From the NCBI GenBank assembly GCA_963755085.1, contig CAVWIN010000019.1, forward strand, positions 21,563-85,562: DNA of 64,000 nt. Reading direction: 5' to 3'. The notes below the pieces were generated by a model, which did no database searches, was not told where the DNA came from, and saw only the letters and a program-made list of their open reading frames with translations. Below are positions 17,795 to 26,553 of this stretch, piece after piece. The number at the start of each line of letters is the position of its first letter. The first letter of the stretch is position 1. A program made the position numbers and the translations under genes. This stretch comes from JACVRM01 sp963755085. GTDB lineage: Bacteria > Actinomycetota > Thermoleophilia > Gaiellales > Gaiellaceae.

Positions 17795-18347
17795 GCTCCG
17801 CGCCGCCGTCGTCCAGGACGCGGAGACGGACCGCGTGCTCATGCTCGCCTGGATGGACGACGAGGCGCTCCGGCGCACGCGCGAGACGGGCGAGGCGTGG
17901 TTCTGGAGCCGGTCCCGCGAGGAGCTCTGGCACAAGGGCGCGACCTCCGGAAACACGCTCGCAGTCGAGGAGCTGCGCGACGACTGCGACGGAGACGCGA
18001 TCCTGCTCCGGGTCCGCCCCGCCGGGCCGGCGTGCCACACCGGCTCGGTCTCCTGCTTCGCGCCCTGGCTGTGGCGCACCGTCGCCTCGCGCGCGCAGGA
18101 GCGCCCGGAGGGCTCGTACGTGGCCGGCCTCCTGAACGCCGGGACGGGCGCCTGCGCGCAGAAGCTCGGTGAGGAAGGCGTCGAGGCTGCGCTCGCGGTC
18201 GCCTCCGAGAGCGACGAGCGCGTCGTGTCGGAGATCGCCGACCTGTGGTTCTCGAGCTACGTGGCACTCGCGGCACGCGGGCTGGATCCCGCGGCCGTGG
18301 AGGACGAGCTGCGGCGTCGGGCGGCAAGGGTACGTTCGGCGGGCTGA
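17784..18347 (+). CDS. hisIE: Bifunctional HisIE: PR-AMP cyclohydrolase / PR-ATP pyrophosphohydrolase
   Basis: 187 residues. HisI domain (about 1-105) shows VLMLAWMDDEALRRTRETG, SRSREELWHKGATSGNTL, the metal-binding DCDGDAILLRV and GPACHTGSVSCF. HisE domain (about 110-187) shows RPEGSYVAGLLNAG, AQKLGEEGVEAALA and SEIADLWFSSYVALAARGL. It catalyses steps two and three of the pathway and ends the operon. No histidinol-phosphate phosphatase gene (hisN or HolPase) is present in the window, so that step must be encoded elsewhere. Confidence 0.94.
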   Translation: MPPELRAAVVQDAETDRVLMLAWMDDEALRRTRETGEAWFWSRSREELWHKGATSGNTLAVEELRDDCDGDAILLRVRPAGPACHTGSVSCFAPWLWRTVASRAQERPEGSYVAGLLNAGTGACAQKLGEEGVEAALAVASESDERVVSEIADLWFSSYVALAARGLDPAAVEDELRRRAARVRSAG

Positions 18348-18367
18348 TCCGCCGCGCGTCCTGCCTC

Positions 18368-18481
18368 ATGGTCTTGCTCCTCGCCGCCGGCCGCAGCGGC
18401 GGCGGCAGTAGCGGCTCCGGAGGGCTGAACCTGCCGGTCGGCCCCTACGCCGCCGGCACGCTGCACGTCAACGCAGGCTGA
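18368..18481 (+). pseudogene. Possible decayed lipoprotein leader
   Basis: A 37-codon frame directly after hisIE encodes MVLLLAAGRSGGGSSGSGG followed by about 18 residues, then stops over the end of the GH1 gene. LLAAGRSGGGSSGSGG looks like a lipoprotein lipobox-plus-linker (LAAGCSGG) in which a single T-to-C change would have turned Cys (TGC) into Arg (CGC). It may equally be chance. No ribosome site was seen. Confidence 0.2.
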
Positions 18482-19763
18482 CCGGGCGCGACGACGCGAC
18501 GACGTCGCGGTACCAGGCGTAGCTCGCCTTCGGGATCCGCTCGAGCGTCTCGTAGTCGACGTACACGAGCCCGAAGCGGCGCGAGTAGCCGAGCGCCCAC
18601 TCGAAGTTGTCGAGCAGCGACCACACGAAGTACCCGCGTACCGGGACGCCCGCGTCCATTGCCTCCGCCAGCGCGCTGAGATGGCGGCCGAGGTACCGGA
18701 CCCGGTCGCGATCCTCGCCCCCGCGCACATCCTCGTAGGCGGCGCCGTTCTCGGTCACGTAGACCGGCGGAAGGTGGTAGTCGCGCCACAGGCGGCAGAG
18801 CACGTCGCACAGCCCCTGGGGGTACACCTCCCACCCCATCGCCGTGCGCTCGGCCGCTCCCGGCTCGGCCCCGAGCGCGCTGACCAGGTCGCGCGTGTAG
18901 TAGTTGACGCCGAGGAAGTCGAGCGGCCCGCCGATCCGCTCCAGGTCGCCCGGGCGGACGGGCAGCTCGAGCGGCGCGAGCGACTCGAGGACGTCCTCGG
19001 GGTACGCGCCGCGCAGGAGCGGGTCGAGGAACAGGCGTACCTGCGTCCCGTCCTTCATGCGTGCGGCGTCGCGATCCGCCGCCGCCCGCGTCAGCGGCTC
19101 GTAGAGCGGAAGGTCGACGGCGATGCCGACCCGGGCGCCGGTCCGTACGCGCAAACGCTCCGCGGCGAAGGCGTGCGCCAGCAGCACATGGTGCGCGGCG
19201 GCGAGCGCGTCGCCGGTGCTCCGCCGGCCCGGCGCAAACTCACCCGAGCCGTACCCGAGCCAGGAGACCACGCGCGGCTCGCAGATCGTGATCCAGTCCT
19301 CTACCCGGTCGCCGAGGCGTTCAGCGACCACGTCGACGTACTCGGCGAAGGCGTGGGCCGTGTCGCGCTCGGGCCAGCCGCCGGCGTCCTCGAGCGGCTG
19401 CGGCAGGTCCCAGTGGTAGAGCGTGACGAACGGCTGGACGCCCGCGTCGAGCAGCTCGTCCACGAACCGGTCGTAGAAGTCGAGGCCGGCCGGGTTGACC
19501 TTCCCGCGGCCCTCCGGCACGACCCGGGGCCACGCGATGGAGAACCGGTATGCGTCGACGCCGAGGCCCTCGACCAGGTCGATGTCCTCGCGCCAGCGGT
19601 GGTACGAGTCGCAGGCGACGGCACCGGTGTCCCCGTTCAGGATCGTGCCGGGCTGCGCACAGAAGCGGTCCCAGATGCTCTCGCCGCGGCCGTCCTCGTC
19701 GACGGCGCCCTCGGTCTGGTAGGCCGACGCAGCGGCGCCCCACACGAAGTCCGCCGGGAACAT
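18468..19763 (-). CDS. Family 1 glycoside hydrolase (beta-glucosidase type)
   Basis: 431-residue retaining beta-glycosidase of the GH1 TIM barrel. It starts FPADFVWGAAASAYQTEGAV and has YRFSIAWPRVVPEG and the aglycone-side region TLYHWDLPQPLED. The nucleophile Glu is in VYVTENGAAYED. C-terminal VRGYFVWSLLDNFEWALGYSRRFGL and the aglycone Trp are present. The acid/base motif reads ITICEPRV: the Glu is kept but the usual Asn of NEP is Cys, which should affect substrate 2-OH binding. Cytoplasmic (no signal peptide), so it probably cleaves imported oligosaccharides. It is divergent from the importer operon starting at 19976. Confidence 0.92.
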   Translation of the reverse strand: MFPADFVWGAAASAYQTEGAVDEDGRGESIWDRFCAQPGTILNGDTGAVACDSYHRWREDIDLVEGLGVDAYRFSIAWPRVVPEGRGKVNPAGLDFYDRFVDELLDAGVQPFVTLYHWDLPQPLEDAGGWPERDTAHAFAEYVDVVAERLGDRVEDWITICEPRVVSWLGYGSGEFAPGRRSTGDALAAAHHVLLAHAFAAERLRVRTGARVGIAVDLPLYEPLTRAAADRDAARMKDGTQVRLFLDPLLRGAYPEDVLESLAPLELPVRPGDLERIGGPLDFLGVNYYTRDLVSALGAEPGAAERTAMGWEVYPQGLCDVLCRLWRDYHLPPVYVTENGAAYEDVRGGEDRDRVRYLGRHLSALAEAMDAGVPVRGYFVWSLLDNFEWALGYSRRFGLVYVDYETLERIPKASYAWYRDVVASSRPVSLR

Positions 19764-19832
19764 GGACCGATCGTACGGCTGGTGCCTTCACCGGGCGTCA
19801 GGGCCGACCCCGCACCGGCTGCGCACTTTCCC

Positions 19833-19892
19833 CGCTCGTACTAAATGCGCTCGTAATAAGCGCCCTCGTAGTAAGCGCGCTCGTAGTAAGCG
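19833..19892. repeat. Four tandem 15-bp repeats in a divergent promoter region
   Basis: Units at 19833-19847, 19848-19862, 19863-19877 and 19878-19892 follow the consensus CGCTCGTAGTAAGCG. The last copy matches it exactly, the second and third differ at one base each, and the first is the most degenerate. They lie between the GH1 gene (minus) and the solute-binding protein (plus), about 85 bases upstream of the latter. Spacing and position suggest iterated protein-binding sites or a slipped-strand duplication. The rest of the 212-base gap holds no gene. Confidence 0.75.
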
Positions 19893-19975
19893 GCACCCCC
19901 GATGGCGCGAACGGAGGCGCGGGCGATTCTCGATACGAACCCTCGCGTCGCGAGGACTGAGAGGAGGAGTGAGAG

Positions 19976-21715
19976 ATGCTCACTCGCAAGAGAGGAGGCC
20001 TGGCAGCGGCCGCTGCCGGCGCCCTTCTCGTTGTCATCGTGGCCTCGATCGGGCTCAGCGGTGCTGGAGCGAGTCAGCGTTCGGCCTTCGCACTACCACG
20101 TGGTCAGACGTTCTATATGAGCGGCAACCAGTGGTCGCCGAACAATGACGTGAACCCTGCGAAGAACTGGGACTATGTCACCGGTCTCGTCGGGTTCTCT
20201 TACGAAACGGCATTCCGCTACGACCCGATGAAGGGCACGTTCATCCCCTGGCTGGCCACCAGCGGGAGCTGGACGAACAAGACCACCTACGTCATGAACA
20301 TCCGCAAGAACGTGAAGTGGACGGATGGCAAGACCATGACGCCGACCGACGTCGCCTACAGCTTCAAGCTCGCGAAAACCGCGACGCATCCGCAGCATCC
20401 GCTGTGGACCGACACGGGCCTCAAGAGCGTGAACGCGAAGGGCAACCAGGTGATCTTCACGTTCGCCTCGAGCCATAGCTACCAGCAGTTCGACTACTAC
20501 CGGTTCATGGTCGCGATCGTTCCGCAGCACATCTTCCAGAAGTGGAGCAAGACGGAGCTCGCAACCGCGAACCTGAACCTCACGAACGGCAAGATCGTCG
20601 GCACCGGCCCGTACGTCTACCAGTCCGGGTACGGCGCCTCGTCCGAGACCGTGACGTGGAAAAAGAACGCGAACTGGTGGGCGACCAAGCAGCTCGGAAT
20701 CAAGGTCGCGCCGACCTACGTGGTCGACATCTCGAACTCGTCGAACGCCGCTGCACTGGCGAACTTCAGTGCGGGCAACATCGACCTGTTCAACAACTTC
20801 GCGCCCAAGTCGGCCATCCGCGGCCAGACGAAGACGTACTACAGCAAGGCACCGTGGCACCTCAGCGCGAACACCGTGTGGCTGTTCCCGAACACCACGC
20901 AGAAGCCGCTGAATGACGCCGCGTTCCGCCACGCGCTGGCCACGTCGATCAACATCAGCCAGATTCTCGACAAGGCGTATCAGGGTCTCGCCATCAAGGC
21001 GAACCCGACGGGCCTGCTGCCGATCTGGAACAAGTACGTCGACGGCCAGACCGTCAAGAAGTACGGGTTCTCGTACAGCACCGCGAAGGCCAAGCAGATG
21101 CTTGCCGCGGCCGGCTACAAGGACTCGAACAACGACGGGTACGTCGAGAACAAGGACGGGTCGACAATCAACCTGAAGATCGTCTGCCCGAACGGCTGGT
21201 CCGACTGGATGACAGCCATCCAGGTGATTCAGTCCAGCGCGAAGGAGGCCGGCATCCACCTGACGGTCGGGTATCCCGACTACGGGACGATGGCGGACGA
21301 CCGCGGTCACGGCCGCTTCGACCTCCTGCTCGGCAACGACCGGCAGATGTCGAACTCGCCGTGGACGTACTACCAGTACATCTACCAGCTGCCGCTAAGC
21401 AGCAACCAGACGACGGCGAATTACGAGCGGTTTACCGACTCGGCCGCCTGGAAGGAAGTGCAGCAGCTCGACAAGACGCCGACGAGTGACAAGTCGCAGT
21501 ACCAGGCACAGCTGACGGCACTGCAGAAGACATTCCTGCAGAAGCTGCCCGCAATTCCGCTCTGGTACAACGGCATGTGGGCCATGTTCAACACGAAGTA
21601 CTGGACGGGTTGGCCTTCGTCTGCGACGAACAAGTTCACGGACGTCTCCTGGCGCAACTACTTCCAGATGACGAGCATCGACATGCTCACCCATCTGAAG
21701 TCGACCGGATCGTAG
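19976..21715 (+). CDS. ABC substrate-binding protein, SBP_bac_5 family, probable oligosaccharide receptor
   Basis: 579 residues. A strong ribosome site (GAGGAGG) precedes ATG. Signal peptide about 1-33 (RKRGGLAAAAAGALLVVIVA). The mature protein shows FYMSGNQWSPNNDVNPAKNW, ETAFRYDPMKGTFIPWLA, KNVKWTDGKTMTPTDVAYSF, GTGPYVYQSGYG and the late PLWYNGMWAMFNTKYWTGWP. Tryptophan- and asparagine-rich openings of this kind are found in cellobiose/oligosaccharide receptors of the peptide-type family (for example CbtA-like proteins). The neighbouring GH1, GH130 and GH94 genes support a sugar ligand. The ligand remains an inference. Confidence 0.88.
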   Translation: MLTRKRGGLAAAAAGALLVVIVASIGLSGAGASQRSAFALPRGQTFYMSGNQWSPNNDVNPAKNWDYVTGLVGFSYETAFRYDPMKGTFIPWLATSGSWTNKTTYVMNIRKNVKWTDGKTMTPTDVAYSFKLAKTATHPQHPLWTDTGLKSVNAKGNQVIFTFASSHSYQQFDYYRFMVAIVPQHIFQKWSKTELATANLNLTNGKIVGTGPYVYQSGYGASSETVTWKKNANWWATKQLGIKVAPTYVVDISNSSNAAALANFSAGNIDLFNNFAPKSAIRGQTKTYYSKAPWHLSANTVWLFPNTTQKPLNDAAFRHALATSINISQILDKAYQGLAIKANPTGLLPIWNKYVDGQTVKKYGFSYSTAKAKQMLAAAGYKDSNNDGYVENKDGSTINLKIVCPNGWSDWMTAIQVIQSSAKEAGIHLTVGYPDYGTMADDRGHGRFDLLLGNDRQMSNSPWTYYQYIYQLPLSSNQTTANYERFTDSAAWKEVQQLDKTPTSDKSQYQAQLTALQKTFLQKLPAIPLWYNGMWAMFNTKYWTGWPSSATNKFTDVSWRNYFQMTSIDMLTHLKSTGS

Positions 21716-21744
21716 GTCAGGAGATCATCTCGATGACCGGTATG

Positions 21745-21774
21745 CACCCCTCCCGGATAGCCCCGGGAGGGGTG
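21745..21774 (+). terminator. Intercistronic stem-loop between receptor and permease genes
   Basis: CACCCCTCCCGG (21745-21756) and CCGGGAGGGGTG (21763-21774) form a perfect 12-bp stem with a six-base loop, 30 bases after the receptor stop and 25 before the permease ATG. No U-tract follows. Such structures commonly give a higher receptor-to-permease ratio by attenuating read-through or protecting the upstream mRNA. Confidence 0.6.
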
Positions 21775-21798
21775 ACGTCTTGAACAGCTTGATCGAAT

Positions 21799-22788
21799 AT
21801 GCGTAAGTATCTCTTTCGCAAAATTGGCATCTACCTCGTAACGTTCTGGGTAGCAGTCACTGTCGACTGGGCGATCCCCCGGTTCATGCCGGGCGATCCC
21901 ATCGACCGCCTGATCTCGCGCATGCAGGCACAGCCGTCGGCTGAGCACGCGATCAACAGCTACTACACCAAGGCGTTCGGCTTCGACGTGCCGCTCTGGA
22001 AGCAGTACCTGAACTTCTGGGCGGCGCTCTTCCACGGCGATCTCGGCGTCAGCATCGCGAACTTCCCGACGCCCGTCTGGGATCTCATCCGCGGCGCGCT
22101 CCCCTACACGCTCGCACTGCTCCTGCCGGCGATCCTGCTCGCCTTCTGGGCGGGCAACAAGGTCGGCGCGATGGCCGCCCGGCGCAAGGCGCTCGACAAC
22201 ACCGTGCTGCCCGTCGGGTACGTGCTCACCGCGACGCCGCAGATGTGGCTCGGCATGCTGCTCGTCTACGTCTTCGCGACGACGCTCGCGTGGTTCCCCG
22301 TCTCTGGCGCCTACGACATGTCGATCCAGCCGGCGTGGACGCTCGAGTTCGCGCGCAGCTTCCTCAACCACTGGATCCTGCCGTTCCTCGCCCTGTTCCT
22401 GGTCGCGTTCGGCGGCTGGGCGATCGGGATGCGCAACATGATCATCTACGAGCTCGAGGCGGACTACTCGAACTACCTGGCCGCGCTCGGCGCGCCGACG
22501 AAGCTCGTCCGCAAGTACGCGTACCGCAACGCGCTGCTGCCGCAGATCACCGGCCTCGCGCTCGCGCTGGGCGCGGTCGTCGCCGGGGCGATCGTGGTCG
22601 AGATCGTCTTCTCGTACCCCGGCCTCGGGACACTGATCCTGAACTCGATCGAGAACCGCGACTACTTCGTCCTCCAGGGCATCTTCCTGCTCCTGATCGT
22701 CGGCGTCCTGATCGCGAACCTGATCATCGACATCGCGTACGTGTTCATCGATCCGCGCACGCGGATCGGCATGGAAGGCGGCGCGTAG
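21799..22788 (+). CDS. ABC transporter permease, DppB-like
   Basis: 329-residue inner-membrane subunit with about six helices. It begins RKYLFRKIGIYLVTFWVAVT with the conserved early motif RFMPGDPIDRL. The EAA loop reads YLAALGAPTKLVRKYAYRNALLPQ, and the family end motif EIVFSYPGLGTLI and FIDPRTRIGME are present. The Asp-Pro-Arg ending is diagnostic for DppB-type permeases. Second gene of the importer operon. Confidence 0.92.
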   Translation: MRKYLFRKIGIYLVTFWVAVTVDWAIPRFMPGDPIDRLISRMQAQPSAEHAINSYYTKAFGFDVPLWKQYLNFWAALFHGDLGVSIANFPTPVWDLIRGALPYTLALLLPAILLAFWAGNKVGAMAARRKALDNTVLPVGYVLTATPQMWLGMLLVYVFATTLAWFPVSGAYDMSIQPAWTLEFARSFLNHWILPFLALFLVAFGGWAIGMRNMIIYELEADYSNYLAALGAPTKLVRKYAYRNALLPQITGLALALGAVVAGAIVVEIVFSYPGLGTLILNSIENRDYFVLQGIFLLLIVGVLIANLIIDIAYVFIDPRTRIGMEGGA

Positions 22789-22791
22789 GTC

Positions 22792-23718
22792 ATGGCGGTT
22801 CAGGCGAAGCGCGAGCTCGGCGCTGCAACCGCCGGCAGCCCCGCGGCCGGCCTCGAGGCCGCCACCGGCCCGGGCCGCCGCTCGGAAATCCTCTACTTCG
22901 CGCTGCGCAACTGGAAGTTCGTCGCCGGCGCCACACTCGTCCTGGCGATGCTCGCCCTCGCCCTCATCGGGCCGAAGCTGGACAGCACGCCGCCGCTCGC
23001 CTTTACGGGCCCTACCGACAGCCCGCCCTCGTCCGCCTACTGGTTCGGCACGACGTCGTTCGGCCAGGACGTGTTCGCGCAGTTCGTCTGGGGCCTGCGC
23101 GCGGCGTTCCTCGTCGGCGCACTCGGCGGCGGGATCGCCTGGATCGTCGGCGCCACGGTCGGCTTCACGGCCGGCTACCGGGGCGGCCTCGTCGACGACG
23201 TCCTGAACATGATCACCAACGTCGTGCTCGTCATCCCGACGATCGCGATCCTGATCATCGTCGCCGCCTACCTGAACATGCACAGCTACGCGGCGGAGGC
23301 GGTGCTCATCGGCCTCACGTCGTGGCCGTGGGCTGCGCGCGCGGTGCGCGCGCAGACGTTCACGCTGAAGACGCGTGACTTCGTCGACATCGCCCGCCTG
23401 AGCGGCCGCACGACGCGCGGCATCATCGCGCGCGAGATCGCTCCGAACATGAGCTCCTACCTGCTCATGATGTTCATCCTGCTGTTCGGCGGGGCGATCC
23501 TGATCGGCGCCTCGCTCGACTTTCTCGGCCTCGGCCCGGCGACGCAGGTGTCCCTCGGCCAGATGATGAACAGCGCCTATGCGTCGAGCGCGTTGCTGCT
23601 CGGCTTCTGGTGGTGGTTCATCCCGCCGGGCATCGGGATCATCGCAATCGTCGGCGGCCTCTACGTCATGAACGTCGGCCTGGACGAGGTCTTCAACCCG
23701 AAGTTGAGGGAGCTCTGA
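22792..23718 (+). CDS. ABC transporter permease, DppC-like
   Basis: 308-residue permease. A cytoplasmic N-terminal extension (about 40 residues) precedes the first helix (FVAGATLVLAMLALALIGP). The DppC hallmark FGTTSFGQDVFAQFVWGLR is followed by membrane helices and the EAA loop TRDFVDIARLSGRTTRGIIAREIAPN. It ends DEVFNPKLREL. Starts three bases after the previous stop and precedes the ATPase by one base. Confidence 0.92.
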   Translation: MAVQAKRELGAATAGSPAAGLEAATGPGRRSEILYFALRNWKFVAGATLVLAMLALALIGPKLDSTPPLAFTGPTDSPPSSAYWFGTTSFGQDVFAQFVWGLRAAFLVGALGGGIAWIVGATVGFTAGYRGGLVDDVLNMITNVVLVIPTIAILIIVAAYLNMHSYAAEAVLIGLTSWPWAARAVRAQTFTLKTRDFVDIARLSGRTTRGIIAREIAPNMSSYLLMMFILLFGGAILIGASLDFLGLGPATQVSLGQMMNSAYASSALLLGFWWWFIPPGIGIIAIVGGLYVMNVGLDEVFNPKLREL

Positions 23719-23719
23719 G

Positions 23720-24666
<947 letters not shown>

Positions 24667-24673
<7 letters not shown>

Positions 24674-25557
24674 CCGTAGACACCTGCTGCAAGTCGTACC
24701 GGATCGGCGCGTTCGGCGGCAAGGAGCTCCCCGCCGTCCGCAACGTCAGCTTCAGCGTGGAGCCGGGCGAGCTCGTCGCCCTCGTCGGCGAGAGCGGCAG
24801 CGGGAAGTCGACGATCGGGAAGATGATCCTGCGGCTGCTCCGCATCTCGAGCGGCACGATCACCTACGAGGGCACGGACATCTCGACCCTCGAGGGCGCC
24901 GCGCTCAAGCGCTATTACGGCGACGTCCAGGGCGTCTTCCAGGACCCCTTCAGCTCCTACAATCCGATCTTCAAGGCCGACCGCGTCTTCACGATGCTGC
25001 GCGGCGCCTACTTCTCCGGGCTCCCCACCGCGAAGTGGAACGAGAAGATCGAGGGCGCGCTGCACGCAGTGAGCCTCAACCCCGGCGACGTGCTGAACAA
25101 GTACCCGCACCAGCTGAGCGGCGGGCAGCTCCAGCGCCTGCTGATCGCGCGCGCGCTGCTGCTCGACATCCGCCTCCTGATCGCAGACGAGATCATCAGC
25201 ATGCTCGACGCGTCGACGCGCATCGACGTCCTCAACCTGCTCGGCGAGCTGAAGACACGCGGCCTCGCGATCATCTTCATCACGCACGATCTCTCGCTTG
25301 CGAACTACGTGAGCGACACGACGATGATCCTGCGCCGCGGCGAGATCGTCGAGCTGGGCGCGACACCGCGCGTCTACGGGAACCCGATCCACACGTACAC
25401 GCGCTCGCTGATCGCATCCGTCCCGCAGCTGCACACCACCTGGGACGAGGCGGAGGCGGCGCTCCTCGCGTCGGGCGCGACCGGCGTCGCCGGGCAGAAC
25501 GGCGCCCGCCTCGTCGAGGTCGAGGACGACCACCTGGTGGCCCCGGAGCTCCCGTGA
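24667..25557 (+). CDS. ABC transporter ATPase, DppF/OppF-like
   Basis: 296 residues from a GTG inside the previous gene. Walker A GESGSGKSTIGKM, Q-loop QGVFQDPFSSYNPIF, signature LSGGQLQRLLIARAL, Walker B LLIADEIISMLD (Asp-Glu retained), and H-loop FITHDLSLANYVS. The C-terminal extension is shorter than in DppD and lacks the four-cysteine motif. It forms the heteromeric ATPase pair with the upstream protein. Its TGA overlaps the GTG of the GH130 gene by four bases, tying the hydrolytic enzyme to the importer. Confidence 0.92.
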
Positions 25558-26528
25558 CGCTCACGGCCACGGCCGCGATCCCCTGGCAGAAGCGCCCCCC
25601 CGGCGAGGACGGCGTGCTCTGGCGGTCGAGCCTGAACCCGATCATCACGGCGGACGCCGTGCGGCACGGCAACAGCATCTTCAACTCCGCCGTCGTGCCC
25701 TTTGGAGACAGGTTCGCGGGCGTGTTCCGCGTCGACGACGACCGCCGCGTGATGGACCTGCACGCCGGGTGGAGCGACGACGGCGTCGTGTGGGACATCG
25801 ACCCGCAGCCGATCCGGTTCGAGCCCGCCGACGAGCGCGTGCCGGAGGTCCAGGAGCAGTTCCTGTACGCGTACGACCCGCGCGTGACCTGGCTCGACGA
25901 CCGCTTCTACATCACCTGGTGCAACGGTTACCACGGCCCCACGATCGGCATCGGCTACACGCACGACTTCCGCGCGTTCCACCAGTTCGACAACGCGTTC
26001 CTGCCGTTCAACCGCAACGGCGTCCTCTTCCCGCGGCAGGTCGGCGGCCGCTACGGGATGCTCAGCCGGCCCTCGGACGACGGCCACACGCCCTTCGGCG
26101 AGATCTATTGGTCGGAGAGCCCCGACCTCGTCCACTGGGGACGGCACCGGCACGTGATGGCGCCCGTCCCGCTCACCTGGCAGGCGACCAAGGTCGGCGC
26201 CGGGCCGACGCCGATCGAGACGGGCGAGGGCTGGCTCCTGCTCTACCACGGCGTGCTCACGTCGTGCAACGGGTTCGTCTACTCCGTCGGGGCCGCCCTG
26301 CTCGACCTCGACGAGCCGTGGAAGGTGGTCGCTCGCGGGAGCCGCTACCTGCTCGCGCCGGCGATGCAGTACGAGCGGGTCGGGGACGTGCCCAACGTCG
26401 TCTTCCCTGCCGCCGCGCTCGTCGACCGCGAGCGCGACCGGCTGACGCTGTACTACGGCGCCGCGGACACGGTCGTGTGCCTCGCTCACGGGCGGCTGTC
26501 CGAGATCATCGCGGCAACACGCGCGTAG
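25554..26528 (+). CDS. Family 130 glycoside phosphorylase/hydrolase
   Basis: 324 residues forming a five-bladed beta-propeller of the GH130 type. Early NSAVVPFGDRFAGVFRVDD, the catalytic-acid motif YAYDPRVTWLDDRFYITWCNG, GAGPTPIETGEGWLLLYHGV and YYGAADTVVCLAHGRL are family landmarks. GH130 members phosphorolyse or hydrolyse beta-mannosidic linkages (for example mannosyl-glucose or mannobiose). Translationally coupled to the importer and without a signal peptide, so it acts on transported oligosaccharide in the cytoplasm. The specific substrate is not determined; beta-1,2-mannoside-type members share these motifs. Confidence 0.85.
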   Translation: MTLTATAAIPWQKRPPGEDGVLWRSSLNPIITADAVRHGNSIFNSAVVPFGDRFAGVFRVDDDRRVMDLHAGWSDDGVVWDIDPQPIRFEPADERVPEVQEQFLYAYDPRVTWLDDRFYITWCNGYHGPTIGIGYTHDFRAFHQFDNAFLPFNRNGVLFPRQVGGRYGMLSRPSDDGHTPFGEIYWSESPDLVHWGRHRHVMAPVPLTWQATKVGAGPTPIETGEGWLLLYHGVLTSCNGFVYSVGAALLDLDEPWKVVARGSRYLLAPAMQYERVGDVPNVVFPAAALVDRERDRLTLYYGAADTVVCLAHGRLSEIIAATRA

Positions 26529-26553
26529 CCAATCCGCCCGATCGTCCTCCGGG

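Noticed and set aside
19833..19892. Could the 15-bp tandem units be a CRISPR array?
   Set aside because: The units are contiguous with no unique spacers and far shorter than CRISPR repeats. No cas genes are present.
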